Source: an uncultured Bacteroidota bacterium
GTDB lineage: Bacteria > Bacteroidota > Bacteroidia > Flavobacteriales > Flavobacteriaceae
Direction of reading: 5' to 3'
Length of the DNA stretch: 64,000 nt
Assembly (NCBI GenBank): GCA_902554655.1
Contig: CACDPE010000004.1
Span: 1 to 64,000, forward strand
In this document: positions 18,707 through 27,297 of the stretch, piece after piece
Numbering within the stretch: the stretch's first letter is position 1
Layout: each line of letters begins with the position of its first letter
Program-made: the position numbers and the translations under genes
The notes under the pieces: generated by a model
Told to the model about the DNA's origin: nothing
The model's database searches: none
The model's input: only the letters and a program-made list of their open reading frames with translations

Positions 18707-20245
18707 ATGTCTGATGAAATATTTAAAAAAATTGTATCTCATGCAAAGGAATATGGTTTTGTTTTTCAATCAAGTGAAATATATGATGGTTTGAGTGCTG
18801 TTTATGATTATGCTCAAAATGGAGTTCTTTTAAAAAATAACATCAAAGACTATTGGTGGAAATCAATGGTTCAATTAAATGATAATATTGTTGGTATAGA
18901 TTCTGCTATTTTTTCTCATCCCACAACATGGAAAGCCAGCGGACACGTAGATGCTTTTAACGATCCAATGATTGACAATAAAGATTCCAAAAAAAGATAT
19001 AGAGCTGATAATTTAATTGAAGATTACATTCAAAAAGTTGAAGGAAAAATCAATAAGGAAAAAAAGAAGCAGCACAAAAGATTTGGAGAAAATTTTGATG
19101 AAAAAACTTTTCTCTTAACCAATCCAAAGGTTTTAAAATATCAAAAAGAAATTGATTTAGTTAATAAAAGGTTTTCTGAAGCACTAAATAAAGACAACCT
19201 TGAAGAGCTAAAAAATATTATTGAAGATTGTGGAATAGTTTGCTCAATTTCTGGAACAAAAAACTGGACTGATGTAAAACAATTCAACTTAATGTTTAAA
19301 ACGCAGCTTGGCTCAACTGAATCAAATTCAACTGATTTATTTTTAAGGCCTGAAACTGCTCAGGGTATATTTCTTAATTATTTGAATGTTCAAAAAACTG
19401 GAAGAATGAAAATACCTTTTGGAATTGCACAAATTGGAAAAGCTTTTAGAAATGAAATTGTTGCTAGGCAGTTTATATTTAGAATGAGAGAATTTGAGCA
19501 GATGGAAATGCAATTTTTTATTAAGCCTGGCACTCAAATGAAATGGTATGAATATTGGAAAAAAATCAGATTAAATTGGCACCTTTCCCTTGGCTTAGAT
19601 AAAAGTAATTATAGATTTCACGATCATGAAAAATTAGCACATTATGCTGATGCTGCATGTGACATAGAGTTTAATTTTCCTTTTGGATTCAAAGAATTAG
19701 AGGGAATTCACTCTAGAACTGATTTTGATCTTGGCAATCATGAAAAATTTTCTACAAAACAAATTAAATATTTTGATCCCTCAGATAATTCAAAGTTCAC
19801 TCCTTACGTACTTGAAACATCAATTGGTGTAGATAGAATGTTTTTGGCTATTTTTTCCTCCTCTTTAAAATATGAAAAACTAGATGATGGAACTGAAAGA
19901 ACTGTATTAAAAATACCTTATATTTTATCACCACACAAAGTTGCTATCTTACCACTAGTAAAGAAAGATGGGCTTCCTGAATATTGTAGAAAAATAAAAG
20001 ATAAATTGAAACTTAAGTTTAGTACTGTTTATGATGAAAAAGATGCTATTGGTAGAAGATATAGAAGACAAGATGCTATTGGAACACCCTTTTGTGTAAC
20101 AATAGATCATCAAACTATTGATGATGACACTGTTACAATTCGAGATAGAGACAGCATGAAACAAGATAGAATTCATGTCAAAGAAATCCATAGTTTCTTA
20201 GATTCATCACTAGATATTAATAATTGGTTATTAAATAGTGATTAA
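18707..20245 (+). CDS. glyS: glycine--tRNA ligase (dimeric, eukaryote/archaeal-type)
   Basis: A class II synthetase of 512 aa, the single-chain alpha2 type and not the split alpha/beta form. Motif 2 and neighbours are visible: RPETAQGIFLNYLNVQ near residue 216, PFGIAQIGKAFRNEI near 240, FRMREFEQMEMQFF near 263 and motif 3 ETSIGVDRMFLAIF near 372. The N-terminal block YGLSAVYDYAQNG appears as IYDGLSAVYDY near 25. The C-terminal anticodon-binding domain begins near KVAILPLVKKDGL. It charges tRNA-Gly. The following xth gene starts inside its last codons (8-base overlap), so the two are coupled. Confidence 0.95.
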   Translation: MSDEIFKKIVSHAKEYGFVFQSSEIYDGLSAVYDYAQNGVLLKNNIKDYWWKSMVQLNDNIVGIDSAIFSHPTTWKASGHVDAFNDPMIDNKDSKKRYRADNLIEDYIQKVEGKINKEKKKQHKRFGENFDEKTFLLTNPKVLKYQKEIDLVNKRFSEALNKDNLEELKNIIEDCGIVCSISGTKNWTDVKQFNLMFKTQLGSTESNSTDLFLRPETAQGIFLNYLNVQKTGRMKIPFGIAQIGKAFRNEIVARQFIFRMREFEQMEMQFFIKPGTQMKWYEYWKKIRLNWHLSLGLDKSNYRFHDHEKLAHYADAACDIEFNFPFGFKELEGIHSRTDFDLGNHEKFSTKQIKYFDPSDNSKFTPYVLETSIGVDRMFLAIFSSSLKYEKLDDGTERTVLKIPYILSPHKVAILPLVKKDGLPEYCRKIKDKLKLKFSTVYDEKDAIGRRYRRQDAIGTPFCVTIDHQTIDDDTVTIRDRDSMKQDRIHVKEIHSFLDSSLDINNWLLNSD

Positions 20246-21002
20246 AATTCTTTCCTACAATATAAATGGGATAAGAGCAGCAATTCGAAAAGGTTTTATT
20301 GAGTGGCTTGAAGACTGCAATCCAGATATTATTTGTTTACAAGAGACAAAAGCAAATATTGATCAGTTCGATCAAAGTGTTTTTAAAAAATTAGGCTATA
20401 ATGATTATTGGTTCTCAGCTGAAAAAAAGGGATATAGTGGAGTCGGAATATTGACAAAGTTGAAACCTAATAAAATTCATTATGGTGTTGGAATTGACTA
20501 CATGGATAGAGAAGGTAGAAATCTAATGTTAGATTTTGATAATTTCTCTGTTATGAGTCTCTATCTGCCCTCTGGAACTAATATCGATAGATTAGGATTT
20601 AAATTTAAATATATGGATGATTTTTTTTCTCTTGTAAATGAAATAAGAAAATCAAAAAAAAATTTAATTATAGCGGGAGACTACAATATATGTCATGAAG
20701 CTATTGACATTCATGATCCGATTAGAAATGCCAAAGTATCTGGTTTTCTTCCTGAAGAAAGACAATGGTTAGATAGATTTTTAAAATCTGGATTCACAGA
20801 TACTTTCAGATATCTTAATAAAGATCCTCATCAATACTCTTGGTGGAGTTATCGAGCAAATTCAAGAGCAAACAATAAAGGATGGAGAATTGACTATCTT
20901 TTGTCCTCTGAAAATTTAAATAAACATATAAAAAAATCGTATATAATGAATGATGTTCATCATTCTGATCATTGTCCAATTGGAGTTAATATTGAATTAT
21001 AA
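20238..21002 (+). CDS. xth: exodeoxyribonuclease III (AP endonuclease family)
   Basis: A 254-residue Exo III-type AP endonuclease for base-excision repair. Active-site blocks are present: LSYNINGIRAA near residue 4, CLQETKA near 34, SLYLPSG near 108, GDYNICHEAID near 147, WWSYRAN and RIDYLLSS near 220, and HSDHCPIG near the C-terminus with the catalytic Asp-His. The start is GTG at 20238; the first catalytic block follows at once, so no later start is possible. It overlaps glyS by 8 bases and the next gene by one base (TAATG). Confidence 0.94.
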   Translation: MIKILSYNINGIRAAIRKGFIEWLEDCNPDIICLQETKANIDQFDQSVFKKLGYNDYWFSAEKKGYSGVGILTKLKPNKIHYGVGIDYMDREGRNLMLDFDNFSVMSLYLPSGTNIDRLGFKFKYMDDFFSLVNEIRKSKKNLIIAGDYNICHEAIDIHDPIRNAKVSGFLPEERQWLDRFLKSGFTDTFRYLNKDPHQYSWWSYRANSRANNKGWRIDYLLSSENLNKHIKKSYIMNDVHHSDHCPIGVNIEL

Positions 21003-22033
21003 TGGAATATAATTATTTACCAGATACTAATATTAAGGTTAGTAAAATATGTCTAGGAACCATGACTTGGGGAAGACAAAATACTCAAGAAGAAGCTTTT
21101 GAACAAATGAATTTTTCTCTAGAAAATGGTGTTAATTTTTTTGATACAGCAGAACTTTATCCTGTTCCTGCCACCCCAGATAAATATGCTGACACAGAAA
21201 AAATAATCGGTAATTGGTTTTCAAAAACTGGAAAGAGAGATAAAGTTATTTTAGCTACAAAAATTGCTGGACCTGGTGATTATACTGCTCATATCAGAAA
21301 GACAGGATTTAAAGGAAATTCAATTAATGAAGCTATTGAGGGAAGCCTAAAAAGACTTCAAACTGATTATATTGATCTATATCAATTGCATTGGCCTGAA
21401 AGAATTACTAATACATTTGGCAACAGAAGTTTTCAATATTATAATGATTCTTGGGAGGATAATTTTGAGGAGATTTTACATATTTTAAAGTCATTGATTG
21501 ATGAAGGTAAGATAAGACACGTTGGGCTTTCCAATGAAAACCCTTGGGGAATTATGAAATTTCTTGAATATGTAAAAAAAGGCTTACCTAAAATGATTAC
21601 CATACAGAATCCCTATTCCTTATTAAACAGATTATTTGAGGTAGGAAGTTCAGAAATATGTAAAAGAGAGTTTGTTGGATTACTAGCATATTCTCCTCTT
21701 GGATTTGGTGTGCTATCGGGAAAATATATGAATAAAAAAATGCCTAAAAACAGTAGGTTAGATTTGTTTCCAAATTTAAAACGATATAGCAACGTGAATT
21801 CATTTAAAGCAACTGAATTATATAATGAAATTGCTATGAAACATGGAATTTCTCTAACAGATCTATCATTGTCTTTTGTCAATGATAGACCATTTGTAAC
21901 AAGCAATATAATTGGAGCTACATCGATTTCTCAGTTAAAAGAAAACATAGAAAGTGTAAATGTGAAATTGAGTCCTGAAATAATTAAGGAAATTAATGCG
22001 GTGAATGAACTCATTCCTAACCCTGCTCCTTAA
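21002..22033 (+). CDS. aldo/keto reductase (Tas-like)
   Basis: An NADPH-dependent aldo/keto reductase of 343 aa with a TIM-barrel fold. Landmarks are LGTMTWGRQNTQEEAF near residue 18, FFDTAELYPVP near 46 (catalytic Asp and Tyr), ATKIAGPG near 84 (catalytic Lys), YQLHWPER near 128 (His) and GATSISQLKENIESV in the cofactor-binding C-terminal part. The insertion VPATPDKYADTE and the general layout resemble E. coli Tas. The natural substrate is unknown. Its 3' end overlaps the convergent radA by 17 bases. Confidence 0.87.
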   Translation: MEYNYLPDTNIKVSKICLGTMTWGRQNTQEEAFEQMNFSLENGVNFFDTAELYPVPATPDKYADTEKIIGNWFSKTGKRDKVILATKIAGPGDYTAHIRKTGFKGNSINEAIEGSLKRLQTDYIDLYQLHWPERITNTFGNRSFQYYNDSWEDNFEEILHILKSLIDEGKIRHVGLSNENPWGIMKFLEYVKKGLPKMITIQNPYSLLNRLFEVGSSEICKREFVGLLAYSPLGFGVLSGKYMNKKMPKNSRLDLFPNLKRYSNVNSFKATELYNEIAMKHGISLTDLSLSFVNDRPFVTSNIIGATSISQLKENIESVNVKLSPEIIKEINAVNELIPNPAP

Positions 22034-23375
22034 AAATACTCTTTACAACCTCTTTAACATTAGAAAGTTTCTTAACATTAATTTTTGTTGAATTAAAATC
22101 TTGTTTTATATCACTCGAAATATAAATATTCTTGTAGCCTAATCTTTGAGCTTCATTAACTCTCTTTTCAATACTTGATACAGATCTCAATTCACCTGAA
22201 AGATCAACCTCTGCACAAAAACATGAATCTTGATCAATTGCCAAATTAATATTTGAGGATAGTATTGCACATATTACTGCAAGATCTGTAGCAGTATCTT
22301 CAATTCTAAATCCTCCAGTAACATTAATAAAAACATCCTTAATTCCAATTTTGAAACCAGCTCTTTTTTCTAAAATAGCTAACAGCATATTTAATCTTTT
22401 AGAGTTAAATCCATTTGAAATTCTTTGAGGTGTCCCATAAACAGCGGAACTGATAAGAGCTTGAATTTCAATCATTAAAGATCTACTTCCATCAAGAGTA
22501 ACACAAACAGCTGAGCCTGAAGATTTTTTTTCTTTTTTAGAAATGAATAGTTCACTTGGATCACTAACTTCATTTAATCCTTTAGAATTCATTTGATAAA
22601 TTCCAATTTCATCTGTTGAGCCAAATCTATTTTTTTTAGACCTTAAAATTCTATATTGATTTTGTTTATCACCTTCAAAATGAAGAACAACATCAACCAT
22701 ATGTTCTAATATTTTTGGTCCAGCTATACTTCCTTCTTTAGTAATGTGTCCAACAATAATAATTGGTAATCCTGTGTTTTTAGCTAGTTTAATTAAAATA
22801 CCAGTACATTCTCTAATCTGTGTCAAGCTTCCTTGACTACTTTCGTGTATGTCAGTTTGTATGGTTTGAATAGAATCAACGATTAAAATGTCTGGTTTAA
22901 TTTCTTCGACATTTTTTAAAATTAATTCAAGATTAGTTTCAGTAAGAATAAAACAATTTTTCAGTTTGTTAGTAATTCTATGGGCTCTTAATTTTATTTG
23001 ACTAGAACTTTCTTCACCTGAAATGTATAATACTTTTTCGCTAGAACTTAATGAATTTTGTAATAAAATAGTAGATTTTCCAATTCCAGGCTCACCAGAA
23101 ATTAATACTACGGACCCTTTAACTAAACCACCGCCTAAAACTCTATTAATTTCATTTTCTGAAAAGAAAATTCTTTGATCATTTGCATAATTTATTTCAT
23201 TAATATTAACAGCTTTTGATTTTGAGATAAATTCATAGTCATTTTTATTTTTGGTATTTACTACTTCTTCGGCTACAGTATTCCACTCACCACAGGTTGT
23301 ACATTGACCAAGCCATTTAGGATATTTTGCTCCACAATTTGAACATGAGTAAATTAGTTTTATTTTGGAGGACAT
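22017..23375 (-). CDS. radA: DNA repair protein RadA/Sms
   Basis: A 452-residue RecA-like helicase that processes recombination branches. Domains in order: a C4 zinc finger CSNCGAKYPKWLGQCTTC at residues 11-28, a RecA-type ATPase with Walker A GEPGIGKST near 92 and Walker B ILIVDSIQT, the RadA-specific KNRFGSTDE near 250, and a C-terminal Lon-protease-like domain with GGFRIEDTATDLA near 355. All key motifs are intact. The panD gene ends 3 bases upstream of its ATG, so panC-panD-radA form one unit. Confidence 0.96.
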   Translation of the reverse strand: MSSKIKLIYSCSNCGAKYPKWLGQCTTCGEWNTVAEEVVNTKNKNDYEFISKSKAVNINEINYANDQRIFFSENEINRVLGGGLVKGSVVLISGEPGIGKSTILLQNSLSSSEKVLYISGEESSSQIKLRAHRITNKLKNCFILTETNLELILKNVEEIKPDILIVDSIQTIQTDIHESSQGSLTQIRECTGILIKLAKNTGLPIIIVGHITKEGSIAGPKILEHMVDVVLHFEGDKQNQYRILRSKKNRFGSTDEIGIYQMNSKGLNEVSDPSELFISKKEKKSSGSAVCVTLDGSRSLMIEIQALISSAVYGTPQRISNGFNSKRLNMLLAILEKRAGFKIGIKDVFINVTGGFRIEDTATDLAVICAILSSNINLAIDQDSCFCAEVDLSGELRSVSSIEKRVNEAQRLGYKNIYISSDIKQDFNSTKINVKKLSNVKEVVKSIFKEQG

Positions 23376-23378
23376 TAA

Positions 23379-23723
23379 TTATATCTGGTTATTTTCGTCA
23401 GGAAAAATAACGGTTGGTTTAAAGTTTTTTGCTTCACTCAATTCAATTGAAGCATATGAAATTATAATTACTTGGTCACCTTTTTGAACTTTTCTTGCAG
23501 CAGGTCCATTTAATGTAATTTCACCACTGCCTTTAATCCCTTTTATTACATATGTTATTAGTCTTTCACCGTTATTTATGTTAACGACTTGTACCTTTTC
23601 ACCTTCAATAATTTTGGATGCTTCCATTAATAATTCATCAATTGTAATACTCCCAATATAATTTAAGTCAGCACCAGTAACAGTAACCTTGTGTATTTTT
23701 GATTTTAAAATATCAATTTTCAT
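23379..23723 (-). CDS. panD: aspartate 1-decarboxylase (pyruvoyl enzyme precursor)
   Basis: PanD makes beta-alanine from aspartate for pantothenate and CoA synthesis. The 114-residue proenzyme contains the self-cleavage site Gly24-Ser25 (YIGSIT), where Ser25 becomes the pyruvoyl group. Other conserved parts are [12 protein letters not shown] before it, [12 protein letters not shown] and [19 protein letters not shown]. It lies 13 bases after panC, so two of the pathway's enzymes are co-transcribed; panB is not in the window. Confidence 0.96.
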   Translation of the reverse strand: MKIDILKSKIHKVTVTGADLNYIGSITIDELLMEASKIIEGEKVQVVNINNGERLITYVIKGIKGSGEITLNGPAARKVQKGDQVIIISYASIELSEAKNFKPTVIFPDENNQI

Positions 23724-23736
23724 TCATTAAATATAA

Positions 23737-24585
23737 TTATTTCGCATCGATGTTATCAATTAATCTTATGCCATTAACTTTTACACAAATAAATATATGT
23801 AGATTTTGATTTTCTTTGCTAGATATTATTTTTTCAAGTGAATTTGAATTTCTAAAATCCAGATAAACTAATTCAAAATTAGGAACACTATTAATTTTAT
23901 TTGAAACATGCTCTTTAATTTCATTTATTTTTAATTTATTGAAACTATCTTTTGCAAAAACAAGCATTTCATAAATTATTTTAGAATTAACATAGTCATT
24001 ATGATCTAATAATCTATTTCTTGAGCTTATTGCTAAACCATTAGCTTCTCTGACGGTCTTACACGTAATGAGTTTGGTTTCTTTAAATTTTTTTTCAATT
24101 ATATTTTTTATAATTAAAACTTGCTGAAAATCTTTTTGACCAAAAAAAGTATAATCAGGTTTAAAAATATCAAATAATTTTGTTACGATAGTGGCTACTC
24201 CATTAAAATGATTTGGCCTGTGTTTGCCCTCCATTACTTTAACTATTTTTCCAAAATCAAATTTTTCATAACTAACACCTTCAGAGTACATTTCATTGAT
24301 TTTGGGAGAAAAAATTCTAATATTTTTTGATAATGAGTGTATTATATTAATATCTTGATTTAAGGTTCTTGGATAATTTTTATAATCATTCAGATCATCA
24401 AATTGTGATGGGTTAATAAAAATTGAAACCCAAACTACATCAGATTTTTTTATAGCCTCTTCAATAAGAAAAATATGCCCTTTATGAATAGAACCCATTG
24501 TAGGTACAAGCGAAATTTTTTTATTATTTCTTTTATCATAAGAAATGCTTTTTTTTACATTTTTAATTTTATTCTCAATAATCAT
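23737..24585 (-). CDS. panC: pantothenate synthetase
   Basis: PanC condenses pantoate and beta-alanine with ATP. The 282-residue product shows the HIGH-like motif VPTMGSIHKGHIFLI near residue 24, WVSIFINPSQF, the block FGQKDFQQVLII and REANGLAISSRNRLL near 180. I chose the ATG at 24585 (MIIENKIKNVKK); an in-frame TTG at 24609 would add eight residues and coincides with the promoter box. The C-terminal third is more divergent than the rest. It is the first gene of panC-panD-radA. Confidence 0.94.
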   Translation of the reverse strand: MIIENKIKNVKKSISYDKRNNKKISLVPTMGSIHKGHIFLIEEAIKKSDVVWVSIFINPSQFDDLNDYKNYPRTLNQDINIIHSLSKNIRIFSPKINEMYSEGVSYEKFDFGKIVKVMEGKHRPNHFNGVATIVTKLFDIFKPDYTFFGQKDFQQVLIIKNIIEKKFKETKLITCKTVREANGLAISSRNRLLDHNDYVNSKIIYEMLVFAKDSFNKLKINEIKEHVSNKINSVPNFELVYLDFRNSNSLEKIISSKENQNLHIFICVKVNGIRLIDNIDAK

Positions 24586-24606
24586 TAAGAAAAATTTAAC
24601 AGAAAG

Positions 24607-24614
24607 CAAACATA
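24607..24614 (-). promoter_or_regulatory. putative -7 box TATGTTTG for panC-panD-radA
   Basis: TATGTTTG on the minus strand fits TAnnTTTG and ends 21 bases before the panC ATG. No TTG lies at the expected -33 distance. It is back to back with the box for the divergent gene. Confidence 0.45.
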
Positions 24615-24645
24615 ATACTTTAATGTCAATCTTATATAATTTTTG

Positions 24646-24653
24646 TAATTTTG
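24646..24653 (+). promoter_or_regulatory. putative -7 box TAATTTTG for the GT5-DUF4270 pair
   Basis: TAATTTTG on the plus strand fits TAnnTTTG and ends 24 bases before the ATG at 24678. The same octamer occurs in the sdhCAB promoter. The -33 element is not obvious. Confidence 0.45.
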
Positions 24654-24677
24654 TAAACCTTAAAGAAACATGGATTT

Positions 24678-25490
24678 ATGAAAGGAAAAAAAATATTATT
24701 TATTTCATCAGAGGTGGTGCCATACATGCCTCAAACTGAAATTTCTACACTGACTTTTAATTTACCGAAATTAGTTAATGAAAATGGTGGTCAAACAAGA
24801 ATATTCATTCCGAAATATGGAAATATAAATGAAAGAAGACATCAACTACATGAAGTAATAAGACTTTCAGGGATTAATTTAATAATTGACGACATGGATA
24901 TGCCATTGATAATTAAAGTTGCTTCTATTCCAAAAGAGAGAATGCAGGTTTATTTTATTGACAGTGAAGATTATTTTAAAGGAAGACCAGGCTATGCTAA
25001 AGATGAAAACGATGATTTTTATGAGGACAATGACGAAAGATCTATTTTTTATTGTAAAGGTGTAATTGAAACATTAAAGAAACTTAACTGGGCTCCCGAC
25101 CTTATTCATGTTCATGGGTGGATTGCTTCATTATTACCGCTTTACATGAGACATTATTATAATGATGATCCAATTTTCGATGGTACTAAAGTTATAGTTT
25201 CCCTATATGAAGATAGATTAAATGGCAACCTTGATAAAAACTTTACAAAAAAAATAAAATTTGATGATATTGAAGATTCAAACTTGACTATTTTAAAAAA
25301 ATCATCATATGAAAACTTATATAAATTATCTGTTATCCATTCGGATGGTTTAATTCTTAGTCCCAAAATAAAAAAAGATTTTTCAGATGTATTAAATGGA
25401 TTAGATATTCCTTTTTTAGAATGCTCTAATGATTCTGAAGACTATAAAGAGAAGTATAAAAATTTTTATAATAGTTTTTTAAATGATTAA
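24678..25490 (+). CDS. short glycogen/starch-synthase-like protein (GT5 N-terminal domain only)
   Basis: A 270-residue protein that matches only the N-terminal half of GT5 glycogen synthases. The opening KKILFISSEVVPYMPQTEIS and ENGGQTRIFIPKYGNI resemble the ADP-glucose-synthase N-domain, and DLIHVHGWIASLLPLYMRH near 139 matches its conserved HxHDWQ-like region. The C-terminal GT-B domain with the nucleotide-sugar site is absent; full enzymes have about 480 residues. The frame runs to a clean stop overlapping the next gene, so this is a stable short form and not a frameshift. Similar short proteins paired with DUF4270 genes are known to me from other Flavobacteriia. Catalysis is doubtful without the second domain. 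Confidence 0.75.
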   Translation: MKGKKILFISSEVVPYMPQTEISTLTFNLPKLVNENGGQTRIFIPKYGNINERRHQLHEVIRLSGINLIIDDMDMPLIIKVASIPKERMQVYFIDSEDYFKGRPGYAKDENDDFYEDNDERSIFYCKGVIETLKKLNWAPDLIHVHGWIASLLPLYMRHYYNDDPIFDGTKVIVSLYEDRLNGNLDKNFTKKIKFDDIEDSNLTILKKSSYENLYKLSVIHSDGLILSPKIKKDFSDVLNGLDIPFLECSNDSEDYKEKYKNFYNSFLND

Positions 25491-27297
25491 TAAATTGTAT
25501 AAATACCTATTAATTATTATTCTGTTTATACTTTATTCATGTACTAAAGACTATAATTCAATTGGTACTGATATTTTAAAATCCGATACTTTCAAAACAA
25601 GTGTGGAGCATATTCCTGTTTATGCTACACAAAAACTTATTTCTCCTTTTAAATCTAATGGATTAAGCTCATATCAATTAGGACAAATTAATGATAATAT
25701 TTTTGGAAAATCTGAGTCTTCATTTGTAACTCAGCTAAGACTGTCGCAATATGATCCTTTTTTTGGTATATGGAGTTCTGAAAAAGAAAAAAATGGAGAT
25801 TCAAATAATATCAAAGTAATACAAGAAAATGAAAATGTAACTAAAGTTGTTTTAGAAATACCCTTTTACAATAATACAATTGATTCTGATGGCGATGGAG
25901 TTATAGATCTGTATGATGTCGATAGTAACGATATAAATAGTGATAGTGATGGTGATGGAGTTTCTGATATACAAGAAAGAGCTAATGGTACAAACCCACT
26001 GAATCCAGATACAGATGGAGATGGAATTACTGATAACCTAGACACTGAATCAATTAATCCTGATGATGGATCCACCGTTTATGATATAGATTCTTTAATT
26101 GGGAACATTGATGCAACCTTTAAGATAAAGATTCAAGAATTGGACTATTATTTGAGAGATTATGATCCTAATAATAATTTTGAGACTTTTCAAAAATATT
26201 ATTCTGATGATCATTTTATTAAAGATTTTGCGAATAAAATTTTATATGATGACTTTGTTGATTTAGATACAAGTGAAATAACTACATATGAGGAAGATGA
26301 CCCTGATACAGACGAAGTTGATGAATCAACTCAAGTAAAAGAAAGACTTTCACCAAGACTAATAATTCCATTAGATACTCCTTTTTTTCAATCAAAGATT
26401 ATTGATCAAGAAGGTAGTATTGATCTTTCAAATCAGGATAATTTTAACCTTCACATTAAAGGACTTGTACTTAGTGCTTACGATTTTTCTGATGATTTAT
26501 TAATGATTCTTGATTATGATAATGCGAGAATAAAAATAACATATGAATATGATCTGTATAATGATAATAACACAACAGATGACACGTCTGATGATATAAT
26601 TGAAAGAGCAGAAAAAGATTTTGAAATTTTGTTAGCAGGGAATCAAATAAACTTAATAAATAATGGGAATTTCATTCAACCCATTTTAGATAATATAGGC
26701 TTAAGTGAAAATCTTAAAACTGGATATTTGAAGGGGGGGCAAGGTGCATTACTAGAGTTAAATTTATTTACAGAAAATAATGGAGTTAATATTTTGGATG
26801 AAATTAGATCAAAAGGTTGGTTAATTAATGAAGCTAATTTGACTGCATATATTGATCAAAAAACTATTAGTTCTTATGGTGGCTTAGTTGAGCCATCTCG
26901 CTTATACTTATATGATATGGAAACTCAAACACCATTAATTGATTATTTTGTGGATAATTCAACAGGTCAAAAAGAATCTGATAAAAAAATTAACCATGAT
27001 GGATTAATTCAATATGATTCCGATAAAAAGGGTATTAAATATAAGATAAGAATCACTGAGCATATTAAAAATATTATTAGAAATGATTCAATTTCTAATA
27101 AATTAGGCTTAGTAGTATCTTCATCAATTGATAATTCACAAAATTTAGAATTGAGAGATAATGTAGATTTGAATGTAATCCCAATTACATCTGCTGTAAA
27201 TCCACTGGGAACTATAATTTATGGACCAAATCCAGATCAGGAAAATTATGATAAAAGACTTAGGTTGGAATTATATTACACTGAAATCAATAATTGA
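25483..27297 (+). CDS. DUF4270 family lipoprotein with acidic DxDxDG repeats
   Basis: A 604-residue predicted lipoprotein: hydrophobic segment LLIIILFILYSC ends in a lipobox Cys near residue 20. The text after it (SIGTDIL, PVYATQKLISPFKSNG, YQLGQINDNIFGKS) is typical of DUF4270, a Bacteroidota surface or outer-membrane family of unknown role. An acidic segment near residues 134-196 interrupts the domain with DSDGDG repeats (see separate entry). The C-terminal half is predicted beta-rich and includes YDSDKKGIKYKIRITEHI. Its ATG overlaps the GT5-like gene by 8 bases, so they are coupled; its 3' end overlaps the convergent GT2 gene by 11 bases. Confidence 0.78.
   Translation: MINKLYKYLLIIILFILYSCTKDYNSIGTDILKSDTFKTSVEHIPVYATQKLISPFKSNGLSSYQLGQINDNIFGKSESSFVTQLRLSQYDPFFGIWSSEKEKNGDSNNIKVIQENENVTKVVLEIPFYNNTIDSDGDGVIDLYDVDSNDINSDSDGDGVSDIQERANGTNPLNPDTDGDGITDNLDTESINPDDGSTVYDIDSLIGNIDATFKIKIQELDYYLRDYDPNNNFETFQKYYSDDHFIKDFANKILYDDFVDLDTSEITTYEEDDPDTDEVDESTQVKERLSPRLIIPLDTPFFQSKIIDQEGSIDLSNQDNFNLHIKGLVLSAYDFSDDLLMILDYDNARIKITYEYDLYNDNNTTDDTSDDIIERAEKDFEILLAGNQINLINNGNFIQPILDNIGLSENLKTGYLKGGQGALLELNLFTENNGVNILDEIRSKGWLINEANLTAYIDQKTISSYGGLVEPSRLYLYDMETQTPLIDYFVDNSTGQKESDKKINHDGLIQYDSDKKGIKYKIRITEHIKNIIRNDSISNKLGLVVSSSIDNSQNLELRDNVDLNVIPITSAVNPLGTIIYGPNPDQENYDKRLRLELYYTEINN
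25882..26070 (+). repeat. thrombospondin type 3-like acidic Ca-binding repeats in the DUF4270 protein
   Basis: Three copies of the core DSDGDG / DTDGDG (residues near 134, 152 and 172) with spacings of about 18-20 residues, separated by Asp/Asn-rich linkers such as ERANGTNPLNPDTDGDG. This is the pattern of TSP3 or calcium-binding EF-hand-like loops common in Bacteroidota surface proteins. Calcium binding is inferred from the motif. Confidence 0.7.

Noticed and set aside
25866-26075. Minus-strand open frame opposite the acidic repeats of the DUF4270 gene
   Set aside because: A Ser/Pro-rich reading of the GAT-rich repeat; no start context and a better gene on the other strand.
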